The notes under the pieces were generated by a model, which saw only the letters and a list, made by a program, of their open reading frames with translations, did no database searches and was not told the origin of the DNA. The translations under genes and the position numbers were made by a program. Source: Gammaproteobacteria bacterium (GTDB taxonomy: Bacteria > Pseudomonadota > Gammaproteobacteria > Pseudomonadales > Balneatricaceae). Taken from it: 42,581 nucleotides of DNA. The stretch lies in NCBI GenBank assembly GCA_024230095.1, contig JAAERS010000052.1, positions 1 to 42,581 on the forward strand. Reading direction: 5' to 3'. Position 1 is the first letter of the stretch; the number at the start of each line of letters is the position of its first letter. Of this stretch, positions 36,648-42,581 are shown piece by piece.

Positions 36648-37685
36648 TTATTGATGCGTAACAAATTCATCCAGAGAATTTTTTATGCTGCGATAGCTGG
36701 CTAAACGCACTGGATCGATGTCGCCGTCCTGCAGTGCTTTTAGTAGAGCACAGTTGGGTTCGTGTTCGTGGGAGCAATCACTGAATTTGCAGTAACCCAA
36801 GAAGGGGCGAAATTCGCGAAAACTTTCTATCAGCGTTTCGGCATCCATGTGCCACAAGCCAAACTCTCGGATTCCTGGTGAATCAATCAAATCGCCACCT
36901 TTGGGAAAGTGAAATAGCTTGGCAGTCGTCGTGGTGTGGGTGCCTTGTTCATGGTACTCCGACAAGGCACTGACCTTAAGATCCGTCCCCGGCAGTAATA
37001 CATTGACCAAACTCGACTTACCTACTCCAGATTGGCCGACAAACACGCTTACTCTTTGGTCTAAGGTGGTGAGCAGTTCTGCTAAGCCATCCTGGTTTTT
37101 GGTGGAGGCGCGAATGATGCGATAGCCTAGTTGCCTATAGCGTGCCAGCATAGGTTCTATATGTGCATCAGCCTCGGCATCTAGGATATCTATTTTGTTA
37201 AGTAAAATGATAGGCTCAATGTCACTAGCTTCAGCCGCTACCAGATAACGGTCAACCAAATTAGCATGGGCGTAGGGTTTGGGGGCAATGGTGACAACGA
37301 TCTGATCAATATTGGCTGCGATAGGCTTTAATTCACCGTATTTGTTAGGCCGGCTTAACTCACTGTGACGTGGGTCGCGGGCCACCACCACACCGCTTTG
37401 GTCGGCTGCTTGACGCCAGGAAACCTGATCTCCAGTCACCAGATGACCTAAGTTGGAGCGCAGTTTGCAACGAAATTGCTGACCCTGATGTTCACCTTGC
37501 AGGGCCTCTACATCAATTTGAGAGCCATAATGGGCGATGATTAAGCCTTGTTGTTCCGGCCCTAAATCGCCATGTTCAATGGCTACATCGATGGCTTTGT
37601 CTTTTTTATTAGCTCGTTCACGCCGCTCAGCTTGAACTTTTTCAATTTGCCAATGTTGGCGGCGAGTTAATTTGCGTTTTGCCAT
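36648..37685 (-). CDS. rsgA: Ribosome small-subunit GTPase RsgA
   Basis: Circularly permuted GTPase that assists 30S maturation. The N-terminal basic part and OB-fold (about 45-115) are followed by G4 NKID (163-166), then G1 GQSGVGKSS (217-225) and G3 DSPGIREFG (268-276), the permuted order. A C-terminal zinc site uses Cys299, Cys304, His306 and Cys312. The 345 residues match (350 in E. coli). It is adjacent to psd (18-base gap) and divergent from orn, the same neighbours as in E. coli. Confidence 0.96.
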   Translation of the reverse strand: MAKRKLTRRQHWQIEKVQAERRERANKKDKAIDVAIEHGDLGPEQQGLIIAHYGSQIDVEALQGEHQGQQFRCKLRSNLGHLVTGDQVSWRQAADQSGVVVARDPRHSELSRPNKYGELKPIAANIDQIVVTIAPKPYAHANLVDRYLVAAEASDIEPIILLNKIDILDAEADAHIEPMLARYRQLGYRIIRASTKNQDGLAELLTTLDQRVSVFVGQSGVGKSSLVNVLLPGTDLKVSALSEYHEQGTHTTTTAKLFHFPKGGDLIDSPGIREFGLWHMDAETLIESFREFRPFLGYCKFSDCSHEHEPNCALLKALQDGDIDPVRLASYRSIKNSLDEFVTHQ

Positions 37686-37784
37686 GTAATTATCAATTGG
37701 CTGTCTATTTGTGGTTCATTCTACCGCGAAGTGGGGCATAATTCAGTTATGAATTTCAAAATGCGCAAATGAATAGGATTATTG

Positions 37785-38336
37785 ATGGCTAAACACCCCC
37801 ATAACCTGATTTGGATTGATCTGGAAATGACTGGTTTGGAACCAGCAACCGATGTCATTATCGAAATTGCCACCATTGTTACCGACGCAGACTTGAATAT
37901 ACTAGCCCAAGGCCCCGCTTTGGCCGTGCATCAATCTGATGATGTGCTCAATAACATGAATGCCTGGTGCATTGATCAGCATGGTAAATCGGGGCTCACC
38001 GAAAGAGTGAAGCAGAGCAATGTCAGCTGTGCTGATGCCGAACAAATGACCCTCAACTTTTTGCGTCAACATGTTGATGCCGGTGTGTCACCCATGTGTG
38101 GCAACAGCATAGGCCAAGACCGTCGTTTTTTGGTGAAGTACATGCCAGACCTAGCGGACTACTTTCACTACCGCAATCTTGATGTAAGCACCCTGAAAGA
38201 ATTGGCCCGCCGTTGGCACCCAGAGTTGGCTGCTGGTGTGAAAAAAAATAGCACCCACCTGGCCATGGACGATGTTATGGACTCCATTGCTGAACTGGCT
38301 TATTACCGTCAACATTTTTTGCAGATACCTAAATAG
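37785..38336 (+). CDS. orn: Oligoribonuclease
   Basis: 3'-5' exonuclease of the DEDD family that degrades RNA dinucleotides. [11 protein letters not shown] near residue 10 gives Asp12 and Glu14; GQDRRFL and [11 protein letters not shown] supply the rest of the metal site. The 183 residues match E. coli (181). The ATG at 37785 has TAGGA upstream; the TTG at 37782 is an alternative. It ends 11 bases from the queG stop on the opposite strand. Confidence 0.96.
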   Translation: MAKHPHNLIWIDLEMTGLEPATDVIIEIATIVTDADLNILAQGPALAVHQSDDVLNNMNAWCIDQHGKSGLTERVKQSNVSCADAEQMTLNFLRQHVDAGVSPMCGNSIGQDRRFLVKYMPDLADYFHYRNLDVSTLKELARRWHPELAAGVKKNSTHLAMDDVMDSIAELAYYRQHFLQIPK

Positions 38337-38347
38337 CTGGCTTAGTA

Positions 38348-39541
38348 TTAGCGTAAATGTTTTAGCTTACGCGCTTCGATATCTAATAAGGGTAATGTTT
38401 GTAAGGGGATGGCTTGTGTGGCCCTTTGTTGCAATTGCTGTAGAGCCCATTGCACATGCTCGCGTACCATGGCGGAGTCGTGATTTAGGCGGCTCTTGAG
38501 GGCGCCTATGGCTAATTCTGTGGCCTGTCCATTACCCAAGCCTATAGCAATATTTCGTAACCACCCCTCGTAACCGGTGCGACGGATGGGTGAGCCTAGA
38601 GTGCGTTGGTCAAACTCGTCGGCGCTCCAAGCAAACAGTTCGACAAGGTCGGTTTGGTCTAAGCTGTGGCGTGGCTTGAAGTCGTCTTCTTGGGTGGCCT
38701 GGGGGTAGCGGTTCCAAGGGCAAGCGAGCTGGCAATCATCACAACCAAAAATACGGTTGCCCATAAGTGGGCGAATAGCGACCGGAATGGCTCCCTTGTG
38801 CTCGATAGTTAGGTAGGCTATGCATTTATTAGCATCTAGTACATAGGGTTGTGGAAAAGCGGCGGTCGGGCACACGTCCATACAAGCACTGCAGCGACTG
38901 CAGTGGTCTTTGTCGTAGGCCGGATCAGTGGGCAGTGGTAGGTTAATAAATATCTCACCCAATACGAACCAGGAGCCGGTTTTGCGATTGATTAGCAGGG
39001 TGTTTTTTCCTTGCCAACCTAGCCCCGCTTGCTGCGCCATCGGTTTCTCCATGACAGGAGCGCTATCTACAAATACGCGATAGCCATAAGGGCCGATCAA
39101 GCCTTCAATAGCTTTGGCTAACTGCGCCAAGCGCTTGCGGACTAGCTTATGGTAGTCACGGCCCAGAGCATAGCGGGCAATGTAGGCTTGCTGATCATCT
39201 TCTAGGCAGGATTTGGTAGTAATATTTGGGTCTAGATAGTGCATGTTCAGGCAGATAACACGCGTCGTGCCAGGTACTAATTCATGTGCGCGATAACGCT
39301 TGCTACCATGCTCAGCCATATACCCCATGGCACCGTGATAACCTTGTTGTAACCACTTTTGTAGGCGTTCTCCAGCGGCTTCTAATTGAGGTGCAACCAC
39401 CCCCATATCGGCAAAGCCAAATTGCTTGGCAAGCTGCTGAATTTGCTGCTTTAATGCGAGCAGTTGTGCTGGGCTAAGTGCTGGCGTGTCAGCGCTATTT
39501 ACCGTGCTTGGATTAGTGTGGCTTGGTGAAGTTTCAGACAT
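38348..39541 (-). CDS. queG: Epoxyqueuosine reductase QueG
   Basis: Cobalamin- and iron-sulfur-dependent enzyme for the last step of queuosine synthesis in tRNA. The two [4Fe-4S] sites come from CSRCSACMDVCP (Cys214, 217, 220, 224) and CDDCQLACP (Cys267, 270, 274), with Cys240 likely the fourth ligand of one. Catalytic Asp159 is in VDSAPVMEKP. At 397 residues it has about 20 extra residues at the N terminus compared with E. coli (379). It is divergent from tsaE; in E. coli nnr lies between queG and tsaE, but not here. Confidence 0.94.
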   Translation of the reverse strand: MSETSPSHTNPSTVNSADTPALSPAQLLALKQQIQQLAKQFGFADMGVVAPQLEAAGERLQKWLQQGYHGAMGYMAEHGSKRYRAHELVPGTTRVICLNMHYLDPNITTKSCLEDDQQAYIARYALGRDYHKLVRKRLAQLAKAIEGLIGPYGYRVFVDSAPVMEKPMAQQAGLGWQGKNTLLINRKTGSWFVLGEIFINLPLPTDPAYDKDHCSRCSACMDVCPTAAFPQPYVLDANKCIAYLTIEHKGAIPVAIRPLMGNRIFGCDDCQLACPWNRYPQATQEDDFKPRHSLDQTDLVELFAWSADEFDQRTLGSPIRRTGYEGWLRNIAIGLGNGQATELAIGALKSRLNHDSAMVREHVQWALQQLQQRATQAIPLQTLPLLDIEARKLKHLR

Positions 39542-39633
39542 GGAGATATTTTACCTTGAAATGCCACCTAAAGACTACGCACGGGTGGCGTGACAGGGTA
39601 TTATATGCGCTTAAGGAATTGTTCTAGCCTTCC

Positions 39634-39661
39634 TTGATACGTTAACCTGACCATATAGACT
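39634..39661 (+). promoter_or_regulatory. Candidate promoter of tsaE-amiB-mutL
   Basis: TTGATA (39634-39639, 5/6) is 16 bases from TAGACT (39656-39661, 4/6). A start near 39668 would place the tsaE ATG at 39676 with almost no leader, so the -10 choice is uncertain. Confidence 0.35.
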
Positions 39662-39675
39662 AGCCTAAATAACAC

Positions 39676-40167
39676 ATGACCAAACAATTGTTACGTGATG
39701 CCCAAGGAGAAGACGCCATGGTGGCTTTAGGCCAACAGTTAGGCGCCGCTGTCGCAGCTTCGGCTGGTGGGCTAGTCATTTTTTTGCAAGGCAATTTGGG
39801 TATGGGGAAAACCACCCTCATTCGCGGTGTAATTCGTTATTTTGGGCATACAGGCACGGTGAAAAGCCCTACTTATACGCTGGTTGAACCTTATCGTTTT
39901 GATCAATGCCCGGTGAATCATTTTGATTTGTACCGTTTAGGTCATCCCGAAGAGTTGGAGTTTTTAGGTATCCGCGACTATTTTGATGGCAACGCGGTTA
40001 ATCTGATCGAATGGCCGGATAAAGGTAAGGGCCTATTGCCATTGGCAGATCTGACTATCAGCATTACCGGTGAGGGCCCTCAGCGTCAGCTGCAGTTTGA
40101 TGCCAATACTGTTGTGGCTCAGGCCATTTTACAGACCATGAAAAGCGCCGAGGTTGCCTGTGATTAG
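39676..40167 (+). CDS. tsaE: tRNA threonylcarbamoyladenosine biosynthesis ATPase TsaE
   Basis: ATPase that resets the TsaB-TsaD complex in t6A37 formation. The P-loop GNLGMGKTT (residues 39-47) and the blocks SPTYTLVEPY and FDLYRLG are family marks; LIEWPDKG is also conserved. The 163 residues fit (153 in E. coli). It starts a plus-strand run with amiB and mutL; amiB overlaps it by 8 bases. Confidence 0.95.
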   Translation: MTKQLLRDAQGEDAMVALGQQLGAAVAASAGGLVIFLQGNLGMGKTTLIRGVIRYFGHTGTVKSPTYTLVEPYRFDQCPVNHFDLYRLGHPEELEFLGIRDYFDGNAVNLIEWPDKGKGLLPLADLTISITGEGPQRQLQFDANTVVAQAILQTMKSAEVACD

Positions 40168-41530
40168 GTTGCCTAATGCGCTGCTGTCCCTATTTGCTTG
40201 CTTGTGCCTCAGTGCCTTCAATGCTGGTGCTGCGGATATAAAAAATGTGCGTATCTGGCCGGCACCTGATAGTACCCGTGTGGTATTGGATACCAGTGAT
40301 CCGGTAACCCATACGGCTTTTACTTTAAATAATCCAGAGCGTTTAGTGCTGGATTTGCCGGCCAGTCGTTTGCAAACATCGGTGGCCAAGCTGAATTTTA
40401 AGGGTAGCCCCGTTGATACCATTCGTTCTAGTCAGCGGCCTGATAATAAGCTACGCATAGTGATCGATTTACATCATAAGGTGAATTTTAAAATATTTGC
40501 CTTGCCACCCAACGATGCCTATGGCCATCGTTTGGTTATCGACCTCACCAATTACCAGATCGAAGGCGCCAAGCTGAGTTCGCCCCCCAGCCAACAGCAG
40601 GCTATAAAAAGTTTGGAGTTGGTAAATAGTCAACGAAATATTGTGATTGCCATTGACCCTGGGCACGGTGGCGATGATCCGGGCGCATCAGGGCCTCGCT
40701 TTAATGGCAAATATCTGCGTGAAAAACATGTTGTCCTGGCGATTGGTAAGTACTTGCAGGAAGAAATAAACCGTATGCCTGGTTTCGAGGGGGTGCTGGT
40801 TCGTAGTGGCGATTATTATGTTAGTTTGCGTGGGCGCACCAAGAAGGCCCGTCAAGCCAGCGCTGACTTATTTGTGTCGGTGCACGCTGATGCATTTAAG
40901 AATAGCAGCGCCCGTGGCGCTTCTGTGTGGACCTTGTCTAAACGAGGTGCATCCAGTGAAATGGGGCGTTGGTTGGCACAAAAGGAAAATACGGCTGATT
41001 TAATTGGTGGTATTGGTGGTGTTAGTCTTGATGATAAAGAAGAAGACTTGGCCAAAACGTTACTTGATTTGTCTATGACCCATAGTCAATCCACCAGCTT
41101 AGGTGTGGCCAAATCAATTCACAAGAATATGGCTAAAATGGCACGCATGCATAAAAAGCAGGTCGAAAGAGCCGGATTTGTTGTATTGAAGTCGCCGGGC
41201 ATCCCCTCGGTATTAGTGGAAACTGGTTTTATTTCCAATCCTGGCGAAGCGGCTAAACTTCGCACTTCGGCTTACCAAAGAAAAATGGCGAAGGCGGTTG
41301 CCACGGGTATTCGTCAGTATTTTTATGCCAACCCTGTGGCTAACACCTATATTGCCACAGTGGTGGAGGCCAAGCGCAACCAGGTGAAATACAAGGTCGT
41401 TAGGGGGGATACCCTGTCAGAAATAGCCCAGCGTTATAACACTAGTATCAGTAAATTACGTGCTGCTAATGGCATGAGCAGCAAGTCCATATTACAAATT
41501 GGCCAGCAACTGGTTATTCCAGCAGGGTAA
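40160..41530 (+). CDS. amiB: N-acetylmuramoyl-L-alanine amidase with AMIN and LysM domains
   Basis: Zinc amidase that cleaves septal peptidoglycan during cell separation. A signal peptide (about 1-25), an AMIN targeting domain (about 27-130), the Amidase_3 catalytic domain (about 157-380) with IDPGHGGDDPGA, LREKHVVLAI, SVHADAF and VLVETGFISNPGEA, and a C-terminal LysM (YKVVRGDTLSEIAQRYN) are seen. The GTG at 40160 has GAGG 6 bases upstream; the TTG at 40154 is in frame but less likely. mutL starts 3 bases after its stop. Named AmiB by its tsaE-amiB-mutL context. Confidence 0.94.
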   Translation: MIRLPNALLSLFACLCLSAFNAGAADIKNVRIWPAPDSTRVVLDTSDPVTHTAFTLNNPERLVLDLPASRLQTSVAKLNFKGSPVDTIRSSQRPDNKLRIVIDLHHKVNFKIFALPPNDAYGHRLVIDLTNYQIEGAKLSSPPSQQQAIKSLELVNSQRNIVIAIDPGHGGDDPGASGPRFNGKYLREKHVVLAIGKYLQEEINRMPGFEGVLVRSGDYYVSLRGRTKKARQASADLFVSVHADAFKNSSARGASVWTLSKRGASSEMGRWLAQKENTADLIGGIGGVSLDDKEEDLAKTLLDLSMTHSQSTSLGVAKSIHKNMAKMARMHKKQVERAGFVVLKSPGIPSVLVETGFISNPGEAAKLRTSAYQRKMAKAVATGIRQYFYANPVANTYIATVVEAKRNQVKYKVVRGDTLSEIAQRYNTSISKLRAANGMSSKSILQIGQQLVIPAG

Positions 41531-41533
41531 ATT

Positions 41534-42581
41534 ATGTCCCGAATTCATTTGCTAACTCCTCGTTTAGCTAACCAGATTGCCGCCGGTGAAGTGGTCGAGC
41601 GCCCAGCCTCGGTAATCAAAGAACTGTTAGAGAACAGCCTAGATGCGGGGGCTGATAAAATTGACGTGGACGTCGATCAAGGAGGCGTCAAATTGATGCG
41701 GGTGCGTGATAATGGCTCCGGCATCAATAAAGATGATCTAGCATTAGCACTGAGTCGCCATGCCACCAGCAAAATCACCAGCCTCGATGACTTGGAAGCC
41801 GTTAGTAGTCTCGGGTTTCGTGGTGAAGCTCTGGCCAGTATTAGTTCCGTTGCACGGTTGACGTTAACATCTCAAACGGCGTCGCAGGATAGTGCCTGGC
41901 AGGTGCTTGCCGAGGGCCGGGATATGGCGGCTAAATTGCAACCGGCAGCCCATCCTGTGGGCACTACCGTTGAAGTGCGGGACTTGTTCTTTAATACGCC
42001 CGCTCGGCGTAAATTTTTACGTACAGAAAAGACAGAATTTGGTCACCTAGAAGAAGTTATTAAACGTTTGGCCTTGAGCCGCATGGACGTCGCCTTTCAA
42101 CTCAAGCACAATAGCAAAATTATCCACAACCTGCGCCCAGCGACACAACAAGTCGCCCAAGAGAAACGCGTGGCCAGTGTCTGTGGCCCTAATTTTATGC
42201 AGCAGGCTATCCATATTGAAATGGAGGCGCCGGGCTTGCGCCTATGGGGCTGGGTGGGCCTGCCCACTTTTTCTCGCAGTCAGGCTGATTTGCAATACTT
42301 CTTTGTTAATGGCCGTGTGGTGCGCGATAAATTGGTAAGCCACGCTGTGCGTCAAGCTTATCGCGATGTGCTCTATCATGGCCGCCATCCAGCATTTGTT
42401 CTGTATTTAGATCTGGATGCCGCCACTGTGGATGTCAACGTGCATCCCACCAAGCATGAGGTGCGTTTTCGTGACGGCCGTTTGGTACATGACTTTATTT
42501 TCCGCTCTCTGCATAAGGCACTCGCTGATTTGCGGCCAGAAGTTCCGACCGGTGGTGGTTTGGATGAGTTGGTGACACCGG
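41534..42581 (+). CDS. mutL: DNA mismatch repair protein MutL (5' part; runs off the window)
   Basis: GHKL ATPase that couples MutS mismatch recognition to MutH/UvrD action. The first 349 codons are open to the window end. Bergerat-fold motifs are intact: [29 protein letters not shown] and [25 protein letters not shown] is the conserved end of the N-terminal region. It begins 3 bases after amiB. The C-terminal dimerisation domain and the usual downstream miaA-hfq genes lie outside the window. Confidence 0.96.
   Translation, partial: MSRIHLLTPRLANQIAAGEVVERPASVIKELLENSLDAGADKIDVDVDQGGVKLMRVRDNGSGINKDDLALALSRHATSKITSLDDLEAVSSLGFRGEALASISSVARLTLTSQTASQDSAWQVLAEGRDMAAKLQPAAHPVGTTVEVRDLFFNTPARRKFLRTEKTEFGHLEEVIKRLALSRMDVAFQLKHNSKIIHNLRPATQQVAQEKRVASVCGPNFMQQAIHIEMEAPGLRLWGWVGLPTFSRSQADLQYFFVNGRVVRDKLVSHAVRQAYRDVLYHGRHPAFVLYLDLDAATVDVNVHPTKHEVRFRDGRLVHDFIFRSLHKALADLRPEVPTGGGLDELVTP

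Overview
The window is core chromosome of a gammaproteobacterium. The order mucD-lepA-lepB-rnc-era-recO-acpS, then cysM-rlmD-relA-mazG, adk-tsaB, the zwf-pgl-eda set with divergent hexR, serB, efp-epmA/epmB, psd-rsgA-orn-queG and tsaE-amiB-mutL matches gene orders known from Pseudomonas, Cellvibrio-like and other marine Pseudomonadales. The species cannot be read from the sequence alone. No phage, transposon, CRISPR array, toxin or defence module was found. Nearly all the DNA is conserved housekeeping genes, plus one small accessory stretch (about 17.2-22.3 kb).

Layout: 1-7246, a periplasmic protease (mucD) and the lepA-lepB-rnc-era-recO-acpS series (translation, secretion, RNA processing, repair, acyl carrier activation). 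7460-12908, cysM-rlmD and relA-mazG (cysteine synthesis, rRNA methylation, stringent response, nucleotide clean-up). 13176-16423, adk-tsaB-uppP-rsmJ with convergent slyX. 16650-17087, an unusual membrane-anchored cold-shock-domain protein. 17162-17462, an initiator tRNA with a strong promoter and terminator, followed by a decayed partial copy of the tRNA and its terminator. 17553-20970, a DUF1800/DUF1501 pair plus an unrecognised secreted protein. 21098-22258, a Rieske oxygenase. 22255-23010, DUF3820 and YaeQ. 23099-26951, Entner-Doudoroff/pentose-phosphate genes zwf-pgl-eda facing hexR, with a candidate HexR operator between. 26967-30284, a small lipoprotein, a DUF3461 protein and parC. 30349-34062, a YtjB/AhpA-like membrane protein with a cyclase-like domain divergent from serB, and epmB. 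34100-35791, efp and epmA. 35778-39541, psd, rsgA, orn, queG. 39676-end, tsaE, amiB and the 5' part of mutL.

Functional links: EF-P, EpmA and EpmB form a complete EF-P lysylation set within 2.8 kb. TsaB and TsaE both serve tRNA t6A37 synthesis but lie in two separate loci. RsgA, Era, LepA, RNase III, RlmD and RsmJ form a heavy load of ribosome biogenesis genes. HexR probably controls zwf-pgl-eda in response to KDPG.

The most notable items are the fMet tRNA with a T1:T72 mismatch and its decayed tandem copy, the membrane-anchored cold-shock protein, the fusion of a membrane sensor to an apparently inactive cyclase domain, and the run of convergent genes that abut or overlap. I did not find a clear previously undescribed multi-gene system. 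The DUF1800-DUF1501-unknown cluster is the closest candidate.
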